A DNA stretch of 8,224 nucleotides from an uncultured Bacillota bacterium (GTDB lineage Bacteria; Bacillota_I; Bacilli_A; RF39; UBA660): contig CAMUZJ010000045.1 in NCBI GenBank assembly GCA_947165195.1, forward strand, positions 1 to 8,224, read 5' to 3'. The position numbers and the translations under genes are program-made. The notes under the pieces were generated by a model. That model searched no databases and had not been told where the DNA came from. It saw nothing but the letters and a program-made list of their open reading frames with translations. This document shows, piece by piece, positions 1-5,410 of the stretch (position 1 is its first letter; the number at the start of each line of letters is the position of its first letter).

Positions 1-320
1 CCATAATGAGCAAGAGATCTAATTCTTTCTGTTTGCTTATTAGAAAGACCAGTTATAAATGATTTTGACTTATAAATAGCAGATGAATCAAAAAATACAG
101 TAGGTTCTATGCAATAGACTAATTTATTAGTATCAGATTGTCTAAATACTCTAGCTTTTTGATAATGAATAGTATTTAAATCTGTACTAAATATTCGATT
201 CATATAAATACCATCAATATATTCAGCTTCTACAAATCTTATATCTTTTGCTTGTACAATAAAACTTTGACTCAAAATAACAGCACATAATAGTATTAAG
301 AAAAATAAATTCTTTTTAAT
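1..320 (-). CDS. Secreted thioester-domain surface protein, N-terminal part (cut by window edge)
   Basis: This is the first 106 codons of a protein that runs off the left edge. The reading frame has no ATG or GTG near its beginning. It opens with ATT at 318-320, placed 7 nt after a perfect AAGGAGG, then reads Lys-Lys-Asn and a hydrophobic stretch (residues about 5-22), with a likely signal-peptidase site after Val-Gln-Ala24. The mature part contains YIDGIYM (34-40), YQKARVFR (53-60), LVYCIEP (67-73) and, at the edge, RIRSLAHYG. I recognise this spacing from the thioester (TED/TQXA-like) domains of Gram-positive surface adhesins, where the Cys in YCIEP (Cys70 here) forms an internal thioester with a later Gln that would lie outside this window. 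Such proteins can bind host or surface amines covalently. Family assignment comes from motif memory. Starting at the next in-frame ATG (codon 40) would delete the signal peptide, so ATT is preferred. Confidence 0.72.
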   Translation of the reverse strand, partial: MKKNLFFLILLCAVILSQSFIVQAKDIRFVEAEYIDGIYMNRIFSTDLNTIHYQKARVFRQSDTNKLVYCIEPTVFFDSSAIYKSKSFITGLSNKQTERIRSLAHY

Positions 321-327
321 AATAATT

Positions 328-334
328 CCTCCTT
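328..334 (-). promoter_or_regulatory. Perfect Shine-Dalgarno that fixes the ATT start
   Basis: AAGGAGG on the minus strand lies 7 nt before ATT (318-320), which is optimal spacing. Two more in-frame ATT codons lie between them, but at 1 and 4 nt they are too close. An in-frame TAA at 342-344 blocks any start further upstream. The ribosome site therefore points to ATT as the initiator. Confidence 0.75.
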
Positions 335-353
335 TTTTTTCTTAATGCACTGA

Positions 354-382
354 ATCATAACAAATCTATTTTTAATAAGCAA
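354..382 (-). promoter_or_regulatory. Candidate sigma-A promoter of the thioester protein
   Basis: On the minus strand, TTGCTT (377-382) and TATGAT (354-359) are separated by 17 bp. The -10 box matches 5 of 6 consensus bases and the -35 box 3 of 6. It would give a leader of roughly 27 nt. The rest of the 204-bp divergent gap up to fhs is AT-rich and holds only this promoter and that of fhs. Confidence 0.45.
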
Positions 383-497
383 ATGATAGAATTTGTTAAT
401 TGATAATAAATAATTGTTAAAAATAGTAAATTGATAAAGTCATTTTTACAATTCTTTTATCTGTATTTTATTCTTTATCAACTTTTGAAGTATTTCA

Positions 498-506
498 TGT
501 TATAAT
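498..506 (+). promoter_or_regulatory. fhs: Extended -10 promoter of fhs
   Basis: TGT-TATAAT is a perfect -10 with the TGn extension. No good -35 is found at 16-18 bp, as is usual for extended -10 promoters. Transcription would begin at about 512-514, essentially at the Shine-Dalgarno, leaving a leader of only about 12 nt. Confidence 0.6.
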
Positions 507-524
507 TTTTTAGAGGTGTTAGTA

Positions 525-2141
525 ATGAATGATATAGAAATTGCAAAAAAGTGTATTAAAAAAGATATAAGAGAAGTTGCTAAAACATTAGGAATAAAAG
601 ATTCAGAACTTTTATTATATGGAAATGATAAAGCAAAGGTTGTAAAAAAAATAGGAAATAGTAAAGCAAAATTAATATTGGTAACCGCTATTTCTCCAAC
701 TCCTTTGGGAGAAGGTAAGACTACTGTTAGCATTGGACTAGCTGATGCTTTGAAAAGAATAAATAAAAAAGTAGTAGCAGTACTTAGAGAACCTTCTATG
801 GGTCCTGTATTTGGGATTAAGGGAGGAGCAACTGGTGGTGGATATAGTCAAGTAGTTCCTATGGAAGATATAAATTTACATTTTACAGGAGATTTTCATG
901 CGATTACTTCTGCTAATAATTTACTATGTTCTGCGATTGATAATCATATTTATTTTGGAAATCAATTAGATATTCAAAATGTTAGCTTTCATAGATGCCT
1001 AGATGTAAATGATCGTGCTTTAAGAGAAGTAAATTTAAAAACTCGCAAAGAAGAGTTTTCTATAACAGCTGCTAGTCAGATTATGGCAATATTTTGTTTA
1101 GCAACCTCTATTGAAGATTTAAAAAGAAGATTAGGAAATATTATTATAGGTACTAATAGTAAAGGAGAATTTATATATGCAAGAAATTTACATGTAGAAG
1201 GTTCTTTAGTTACTCTTTTAAAAGATGCATTTTACCCTAATTTAGTTCAGACATTAGAATCAACTCCTGTATTGATTCATGGTGGACCATTTGCCAATAT
1301 TGCTCATGGATGTAATAGTATTGTTGCTACCAAAACAGGATTATCTTTAGCGGATTATGTTGTTACAGAAGCTGGATTTGGTGCAGATTTAGGAGCTGAA
1401 AAATTTTTAGATATAAAGTGCAGAAAAGCAGGGATTGAACCAAATGCAATTGTAATAGTTGCTACTATAAAAGCACTAAAGTATCATGGTGGAGTAAGTA
1501 AGGATGATGTCTTCTTACAAAATGATGAAGCTTTATTAAAGGGATTAGATAATTTAAAAAGACATGTTTTAAATCTAAAAAAATATGGTGTACCAGTTAT
1601 TGTATGTTTAAATAAGTTCCATACAGATACAGAAGAAGAAATAAAAATTGTAGAAAAAGAATGTAATATGTTGGAGACTCCTTTTAGCTTATCAACAGCT
1701 TATGTTGATGGAGGAGAAGGGGCAATTGACTTAGCAAATAAAGTAGTAGAAGCTTGTGATAAAGAAAGTAAATTTCAATTTTTATATCAAGATGAAGAAT
1801 CGATTATAGAAAAAATTAATAAAGTTGCTAAGGAAATTTATCATGCAGGTAGTGTAAATATAAGGGAAGAAGTAAGACAAAAGATAGATAGTTTTGAAAA
1901 AAATGGATTTGGAAAATATCCTATATGCATTGCTAAAACACAATATTCTTTCTCAGATAATCCTAAATTAGTAGGTGCTCCAGTAGATTTTACAATAGAA
2001 GTAAAAAATGTAGAAGTATTTAATGGAGCGGAGTTTATAACTGTATATTTAGGAGATATTATGGTTATGCCTGGTCTATCTAAGAAACCAAGCTATGAAA
2101 AAATAGATTTTATAGATAATGAAGTAGTTGGTTTATCATAA
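525..2141 (+). CDS. fhs: Formate-tetrahydrofolate ligase
   Basis: Fhs (10-formyltetrahydrofolate synthetase) is a cytosolic enzyme that joins formate to tetrahydrofolate using ATP, giving 10-formyl-THF for purine synthesis and formyl-Met-tRNA. The 538-residue product is close to the usual 550-560. It carries the P-loop-like TPLGEGKTT (59-67), then the family signature REPSMGPVFGIKGG (88-101) and PMEDINLHFTGD (112-123). The start is ATG at 525, 8 nt after AGAGG (512-516). An in-frame GTG at 516 would overlap the Shine-Dalgarno and is rejected. It is transcribed alone from its own extended -10 promoter, is convergent with the next gene, and ends in TAA directly followed by a second TAA and a hairpin. 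The usual folate partner folD is not adjacent. No missing key residue or frameshift is seen. Confidence 0.96.
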   Translation: MNDIEIAKKCIKKDIREVAKTLGIKDSELLLYGNDKAKVVKKIGNSKAKLILVTAISPTPLGEGKTTVSIGLADALKRINKKVVAVLREPSMGPVFGIKGGATGGGYSQVVPMEDINLHFTGDFHAITSANNLLCSAIDNHIYFGNQLDIQNVSFHRCLDVNDRALREVNLKTRKEEFSITAASQIMAIFCLATSIEDLKRRLGNIIIGTNSKGEFIYARNLHVEGSLVTLLKDAFYPNLVQTLESTPVLIHGGPFANIAHGCNSIVATKTGLSLADYVVTEAGFGADLGAEKFLDIKCRKAGIEPNAIVIVATIKALKYHGGVSKDDVFLQNDEALLKGLDNLKRHVLNLKKYGVPVIVCLNKFHTDTEEEIKIVEKECNMLETPFSLSTAYVDGGEGAIDLANKVVEACDKESKFQFLYQDEESIIEKINKVAKEIYHAGSVNIREEVRQKIDSFEKNGFGKYPICIAKTQYSFSDNPKLVGAPVDFTIEVKNVEVFNGAEFITVYLGDIMVMPGLSKKPSYEKIDFIDNEVVGLS

Positions 2142-2174
2142 TAAAAACAGTTCAGATTTGAACTGTTTATTTTT
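2142..2174. terminator. Bidirectional Rho-independent terminator between fhs and the Ig-repeat gene
   Basis: A perfect 10-bp stem, AAACAGTTCA (2145-2154) with TGAACTGTTT (2159-2168), has a 4-nt loop. A T-rich run follows it on the plus strand (2166-2174), and a run of A precedes it (2143-2147), giving T residues on the minus strand. It lies 3 nt past the fhs stop. The stop codon of the opposing gene (2167-2169) is embedded in its foot. Confidence 0.85.
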
Positions 2175-2916
2175 CTTCTGTAGTATCATTTTCTATCGAT
2201 GTAGTATTATCGGTAGTAGTTTGATTGTCTACTTCTGTACTTGTATTTGTATCTGTATTTGTAGTATCTTTTATTTGTTCTGTACTATTTGGTGTTATAA
2301 TCGTTGGAGCTTGTGGAGTATAAATTTCAATATTTGCTAAATAGATTTTATTGTTATAAGTTACAGAATATTGATAGGTTCCTTCAATATTTGTTTTTAC
2401 GTTACTCAAATCTAAAACAATATTATTTTTAATTTCATCGGTTAACTCTTCGACAATATATGTAGATAAAGTAGTTTCCAAAGGACTATCCTTTTTTAAA
2501 GTTAAATTTCTTAAGGTTAATGTAACTTTAGGTAATTCTTTTTCAGTAACTATAAAAGTACCATTATATTTTTTCTTTTTATAGCTTATTGTATAAGTAT
2601 AAGTACCTGCTTCATTTATATTTACATAAGATGTATCTAACTTTAAAGAATTTAAGACATTACTGTCTATATTTTGGACATCTTTTAGATAATCTCTAAC
2701 ATCAACACTTATGGGATTATTAACTTCTATTGTCATATCATTTAAAATAATTTCATTTGTTTTTGATTCTGATACTTTATTTTGATAAACACCTAAACTA
2801 TATGTAGTTTCTATTACTGTGGTATCATGCATATTCATTGCAACTCCACTACCAATGAATAGTAATCCACAACATGCTATTGTAAGTGAGATTAATCTTA
2901 AATCTTTCTTTTTCAT
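2167..2916 (-). CDS. Secreted or membrane-anchored protein with two Ig-like repeats and a Thr-rich tail
   Basis: I do not recognise a named family. The 249-residue product starts MKKK, then one hydrophobic segment (about 8-27, containing Cys15-Cys16), which is a signal peptide or an N-terminal anchor. Two similar stretches of about 66 residues follow (59-124 and 134-199). They share a hydrophobic strand pattern ending in GTY-x-Y-x(3)-Y-x(2)-K-x-Y and a final strand, typical of bacterial Ig-like surface domains. From about 205 to the end the chain is Thr/Asn/Asp/Glu-rich and probably disordered. There is no LPxTG motif, and the Cys pair sits inside the hydrophobic core with a poor lipobox, so an uncleaved anchor is most likely. 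The start is supported by AGGAG (2924-2928), 7 nt upstream. It has its own promoter, is divergent from the NfeD gene and convergent with fhs. It is probably a cell-surface protein, with role unknown. Confidence 0.8.
   Translation of the reverse strand: MKKKDLRLISLTIACCGLLFIGSGVAMNMHDTTVIETTYSLGVYQNKVSESKTNEIILNDMTIEVNNPISVDVRDYLKDVQNIDSNVLNSLKLDTSYVNINEAGTYTYTISYKKKKYNGTFIVTEKELPKVTLTLRNLTLKKDSPLETTLSTYIVEELTDEIKNNIVLDLSNVKTNIEGTYQYSVTYNNKIYLANIEIYTPQAPTIITPNSTEQIKDTTNTDTNTSTEVDNQTTTDNTTSIENDTTEEK
2236..2265 (-). repeat. Five tandem hexamers (TGTANN on the plus strand) in the Thr-rich tail
   Basis: Units begin at 2236, 2242, 2248, 2254 and 2260 and differ only in the last two bases. On the coding strand they give alternating Thr with Asn, Asp or Ser. 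Because the unit is two codons long, gain or loss of copies would change tail length without shifting the frame. Confidence 0.7.
2320..2517 (-). repeat. Second Ig-like protein repeat (residues 134-199)
   Basis: It aligns by eye with residues 59-124 of the same protein (DNA 2545-2742). Both have a T-L/I-x-V/K opening, a charged middle, and a closing GTYQYSVTY / GTYTYTISY segment followed by a Lys-x-Tyr strand. The resemblance is at protein level only. The DNA has diverged, so the duplication is old. Confidence 0.65.
2545..2742 (-). repeat. First Ig-like protein repeat (residues 59-124)
   Basis: This is the partner of the repeat at 2320-2517. Its closing motif is GTYTYTISYKKKKY at residues 104-117, before the final strand FIVTE. 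Confidence 0.65.
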
Positions 2917-2939
2917 AAATAGGCTCCTATTCTACATTA

Positions 2940-2968
2940 ATTATATTATATTTTATTTTTTACTACAA
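2940..2968 (-). promoter_or_regulatory. Candidate promoter of the Ig-repeat protein
   Basis: On the minus strand, TTGTAG (2963-2968) and a perfect TATAAT (2940-2945) are 17 bp apart. A second overlapping TATAAT lies at 2945-2950. The -35 is weak (3 of 6). The leader would be about 17 nt. Its -35 is only 21 bp from that of the divergent NfeD promoter. Confidence 0.5.
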
Positions 2969-2989
2969 GACTAATTTTATACTAAGTTG

Positions 2990-3018
2990 TTGAAAAATTA
3001 TCATTTTTAGCATATAAT
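2990..3018 (+). promoter_or_regulatory. Strong sigma-A promoter of the NfeD-SPFH operon
   Basis: TTGAAA (2990-2995), 17 bp, then a perfect TATAAT (3013-3018). This is the best-matching full promoter in the window. Transcription would start near 3025, about 17 nt before the ATG. Confidence 0.75.
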
Positions 3019-3041
3019 GTAGAAAAGAAGAGGTGAGGCTA

Positions 3042-3461
3042 ATGACACTATTTTGGGGACTATTATTTTTAATTTTTATAGGAATAGAACTTTTAACTAT
3101 TAATTTGGTTACTATATGGTTTGCTTTTGGTAGTATAGTGGCTTTGTTTGCATCTTTGTTTATCGATTCTATGTTTATTCTGACAATTATCTTTATTCTA
3201 TCTAGTTTAGTTAGTTTATTTTTAACTAGACCATTCTTAATGAAAATTAAGAAAAAGGGATTTGAGCCAACAAATTCTGATAGGTATGTTGGAAAAAGTG
3301 GACAAGTAATTAAGAAAATAACAAGTCATGAAAATGGAGAAGTAAAAGTATTAGGTAGTATTTGGACTGCTAAGAGTGATGAAGAGTTAGAAGTAGGAGA
3401 AAAAGTAGTGGTAATCAAAATAGATGGCGTTAAACTTATCGTAAAAAAGGAGGAAAAATAA
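3042..3461 (+). CDS. Short NfeD family membrane protein
   Basis: This is a 139-residue membrane protein with three hydrophobic segments (about 1-18, 22-40 and 44-62) and a soluble C-terminal OB-fold of the NfeD type (about 80-136). The OB-fold is marked by RYVGKSGQV, GSIWTA (106-111), the EVGEKVVV strand and DGVKLIV. It lacks the N-terminal ClpP-like protease of long NfeD proteins. Family knowledge: NfeD proteins are encoded beside SPFH/stomatin proteins and are thought to act with them in membrane microdomains. That is the arrangement here, with the SPFH gene starting 3 nt after the stop. ATG at 3042 is chosen because AGAGG (3029-3033) lies 8 nt upstream, exactly as for fhs. The in-frame GTG at 3033 would overlap the Shine-Dalgarno. 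Confidence 0.9.
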   Translation: MTLFWGLLFLIFIGIELLTINLVTIWFAFGSIVALFASLFIDSMFILTIIFILSSLVSLFLTRPFLMKIKKKGFEPTNSDRYVGKSGQVIKKITSHENGEVKVLGSIWTAKSDEELEVGEKVVVIKIDGVKLIVKKEEK

Positions 3462-3464
3462 TTT

Positions 3465-4352
3465 ATGGGATTAGGTTTAATTATTATTATAGTATTAATT
3501 ATTATAGGAATAGCTGGAATTAGAATTGTTCCACAATCAAAAGCTTATGTTGTAGAAAGACTAGGTGCATATCATAGAACTATGCAAACAGGTCTTAACT
3601 ATGTAATTCCATTTATTGAAAGAGTTGCTAATAGTGTAAGTTTAAAGGAAATTGTAAAAGATTTTGCACCGCAACCAGTTATTACAAAGGATAATGTTAC
3701 TATGCAAATAGATACTGTTGTTTATTATCAAATTACAGATTCAAAATTATATACTTATGGGGTTGAAAATCCAGTAAGTGCTATTGAAAATTTAACCGCA
3801 ACGACATTGCGTAATATTATTGGTGAATTAGAGTTAGATGAAACCTTAACTAGTCGTGATGTTATTAATGCTAAAATGCGTTCTATTCTAGATGAGGCAA
3901 CGGATGCTTGGGGAATTAAAGTAAATAGAGTAGAAGTAAAGAATATTTTACCACCTAGGGATATTCAAGAAGCTATGGAAAAACAAATGAGAGCAGAACG
4001 TGAGCGACGTGAAGCAATTCTTAGAGCAGAAGGAGAAAAGAAAGCAGCAATTCTTACTGCTGAAGGTGAAAAAGAAAGTACAATTCTTAGAGCGGATGCT
4101 GTTAGAGAAGCAAAGATTAGAGAAGCAGAAGGAGAAGCTGAAGCAATTATTAAAATTCAAGAAGCAACTGCTCAAGGTTTAAAATTATTAAAAGATGCAA
4201 AAATAGATGAGGCTGTACTAAAATTAAAAAGCTATGAAGCACTAGTTGATGTAGCAAATGGACAAGCTACCAAAATTATAGTTCCTAGTGAATTACAAAA
4301 TTTAGCAACCATTGGTACAACTTTATCTGAAACTATGAAAAAAGATAAGTAA
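3465..4352 (+). CDS. SPFH/Band 7 (stomatin/QmcA-like) membrane scaffold protein
   Basis: This is a 295-residue protein with one N-terminal membrane segment (3-18) followed by an SPFH/Band 7 domain. Recognisable stretches are IVPQSKAYVVERLGAY (21-36), GLNYVIPFIERV (43-54), VTKDNVTMQID-like strands, LRNIIGELELDE (115-126) and NRVEVKNILPP (154-164). A long charged helix follows (165-230) with four 11-residue repeats, then the conserved LKSYEALVDVANGQATKIIVPS region. Members form ring- or cage-like oligomers on the membrane and influence membrane proteases and microdomains. The exact role here is inferred. It is co-transcribed with the NfeD gene. AAGGAGG (3447-3453) lies inside the end of that gene, 11 nt before this ATG, a little longer than ideal. 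A hairpin terminator follows 8 nt after the stop. Full length, with no sign of damage. Confidence 0.94.
   Translation: MGLGLIIIIVLIIIGIAGIRIVPQSKAYVVERLGAYHRTMQTGLNYVIPFIERVANSVSLKEIVKDFAPQPVITKDNVTMQIDTVVYYQITDSKLYTYGVENPVSAIENLTATTLRNIIGELELDETLTSRDVINAKMRSILDEATDAWGIKVNRVEVKNILPPRDIQEAMEKQMRAERERREAILRAEGEKKAAILTAEGEKESTILRADAVREAKIREAEGEAEAIIKIQEATAQGLKLLKDAKIDEAVLKLKSYEALVDVANGQATKIIVPSELQNLATIGTTLSETMKKDK
4005..4136 (+). repeat. Four 33-bp (11-residue) repeats coding the SPFH coiled-coil arm
   Basis: Units at residues 181-191, 192-202, 203-213 and 214-224 follow the pattern xxAILxAEGEx. The first two are the most alike (AILRAEGE / AILTAEGE). An 11-residue period suits a hendecad helix that packs side by side, as expected for SPFH oligomers. 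This is a family trait, though the regularity is marked here. Confidence 0.75.
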
Positions 4353-4360
4353 TCGATAAG

Positions 4361-4390
4361 ACTCAATCAAAAGATTTGAGTTTTTTCTTT
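4361..4390 (+). terminator. Rho-independent terminator of the NfeD-SPFH operon
   Basis: ACTCAATC (4361-4368) pairs with GATTTGAGT (4373-4381), with one bulged T and an AAAA loop, followed by TTTTTTCTTT. It lies 8 nt after the SPFH stop and separates this operon from ldh. Confidence 0.8.
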
Positions 4391-4393
4391 TTC

Positions 4394-4422
4394 TTGACAG
4401 GGATAAATGTAAAAAATATGTT
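4394..4422 (+). promoter_or_regulatory. ldh: Possible second, upstream ldh promoter
   Basis: A perfect TTGACA (4394-4399), 17 bp, then TATGTT (4417-4422, 4 of 6). It would give a leader of about 40 nt. It begins right at the end of the preceding terminator's T tract. The -10 is poor, so this may be chance or a secondary start. Confidence 0.3.
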
Positions 4423-4437
4423 CATACTAAATATTAA

Positions 4438-4446
4438 TGTTATAAT
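4438..4446 (+). promoter_or_regulatory. ldh: Extended -10 promoter of ldh
   Basis: TGT-TATAAT, the same nine bases as the fhs promoter, again without a clear -35. It is followed by a T-rich start region running into AAGGA (4453-4457). The leader would be about 15 nt. Confidence 0.6.
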
Positions 4447-4467
4447 GTTTTTAAGGATGGTGAATAT

Positions 4468-5376
4468 ATGAAAAATAAAGTAGTAATTATTGGATGCGGT
4501 AATGTTGGAATGAGTTATGCATATGCTTTAGTAAATCAAAAAACAGTAGTAACAGATTTATACTTAATTGATTTAAATAAAGAACGTGTAGAAGGTGAGG
4601 TAATGGACTTACGTCATTGTCTTCCTTATGCTCCTAATAAGATGAATATTCAAGCTGGAGAATATAGTGATGTAAAAGATGCAGATATTGTAGTAATCGC
4701 ATCAGGCGCTAATCAACTTCCAGGAGAAACACGTATGGATCTTATTTATAAGAATAGTAAAATATTTAAAGAAGTTGTTGGAAAAGTTATGGAAAATGGA
4801 TTTGATGGAGTATTTTTAGTAGTTACCAATCCATTAGATGTTATGACACAATTAACTTATAAATATTCTGGATTACCTGCTCATAGAGTGATTGGGTCAG
4901 GTACTTTCTTAGATACTTCTAGATTAAAATATTTAATTGGAGAAAAGACTCATATAAATCCAAAATCTGTACATGGATATGTCATTGGAGAACATGGAGA
5001 CTCAGAATTTGTCCCTTGGAGTTGTGCTAATGTAGGATTACAAAGTATTGATGACTTTTTATCTGAAGCAGAAAAACAAGAAATCAGTGAAAAGGTTCGT
5101 AATGCTGCCTATGAAATTATTAATAAAAAAGGGAATACTTCTTATGGAATAGGAGTATGTCTTGTTAAAATAACGAATGCCATTTTAACAGATGAAAGAT
5201 CTGTTATGGTAGTTTCTAATTATGATAAAAATAATGATGTCTATATAGGTATGCCAGCTATTATAGGAAAAAATGGTGTTGTTAAAAAGATATGGTTTAC
5301 TTTAACGGAAGAAGAAGAAGCAAAACTTAGTCATTCTATTTCTGTTATCAAAGAAGCTGTAGATAAAGTATTATAA
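4468..5376 (+). CDS. ldh: L-lactate dehydrogenase
   Basis: This cytosolic enzyme reduces pyruvate to L-lactate and regenerates NAD+ in fermentation. Motifs: dinucleotide loop GCGNVG (9-14), Asp35 for the NAD ribose, the mobile loop ANQLPGETR (81-89) with Gln83 (pyruvate rather than oxaloacetate specificity) and Arg89 (catalysis), TNP (120-122), DTSR (149-152) with the substrate-binding Arg152, and GEHGD (174-178) with the proton-donor His176. At 302 residues it is slightly short for the family (about 312-317). In fructose-1,6-bisphosphate-activated bacilli LDHs the residue two after the substrate Arg is an Arg that binds the activator. Here it is Lys154, while the other activator residue, His169, is kept. 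The start has AAGGA 10 nt upstream. Single-gene unit between two terminators. Malate dehydrogenase is less likely because of Gln83. Confidence 0.95.
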   Translation: MKNKVVIIGCGNVGMSYAYALVNQKTVVTDLYLIDLNKERVEGEVMDLRHCLPYAPNKMNIQAGEYSDVKDADIVVIASGANQLPGETRMDLIYKNSKIFKEVVGKVMENGFDGVFLVVTNPLDVMTQLTYKYSGLPAHRVIGSGTFLDTSRLKYLIGEKTHINPKSVHGYVIGEHGDSEFVPWSCANVGLQSIDDFLSEAEKQEISEKVRNAAYEIINKKGNTSYGIGVCLVKITNAILTDERSVMVVSNYDKNNDVYIGMPAIIGKNGVVKKIWFTLTEEEEAKLSHSISVIKEAVDKVL

Positions 5377-5410
5377 AAAAACTTCTAGGAATCATTCTTA
5401 GAAGTTTTTT
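5375..5410. terminator. Bidirectional Rho-independent terminator between ldh and the 120-residue gene
   Basis: CTTCTAGGAA (5382-5391) pairs with TTCTTAGAAG (5395-5404), with one G-T pair and a 3-nt TCA loop. Flanking A (5375-5381) and T (5405-5410) runs extend the stem and supply a T tract in both directions. The ldh stop overlaps the A run. The opposing gene's stop (5411-5413) is immediately adjacent. Confidence 0.88.

Noticed and set aside
381..440. AT-rich near-palindromes in the gap between the thioester gene and fhs
   Set aside because: The symmetry is poor when the reverse complement is aligned, and such patterns arise by chance in DNA this AT-rich. No operator can be claimed.
516..524. 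GTG at 516 as the fhs start, and the similar GTG at 3033 for the NfeD gene
   Set aside because: In both cases the GTG overlaps the Shine-Dalgarno AGAGGTG that serves the ATG 9 bases further on.
500..733. Open frame on the minus strand opposite the start of fhs (77 codons)
   Set aside because: It lies against the promoter and N-terminus of the well-supported fhs gene, has no ribosome site of note, and its residues look like an antisense product of an AT-rich gene.
2128..2340. Plus-strand open frame rich in Cys, Ile and Phe opposite the Thr-rich tail
   Set aside because: It is an antisense shadow of the low-complexity tail and runs through the terminator. There is no Shine-Dalgarno.
2850..2880. 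Possible lipobox (Ala-Cys-Cys) in the Ig-repeat protein
   Set aside because: The Cys pair sits in the middle of the hydrophobic core at residues 15-16, with Thr at the -3 position, so a lipoprotein signal is unlikely.
3948..4182. Open frames on both strands inside the SPFH repeat arm
   Set aside because: They are produced by the 33-bp repeats read in other frames. Their Lys/Gln or Phe/Ser/Cys-only make-up is not protein-like.
4468..5376. Malate dehydrogenase as an alternative for the ldh gene
   Set aside because: The mobile loop has Gln83 (ANQLPGETR), typical of lactate dehydrogenase, where malate dehydrogenases have Arg.
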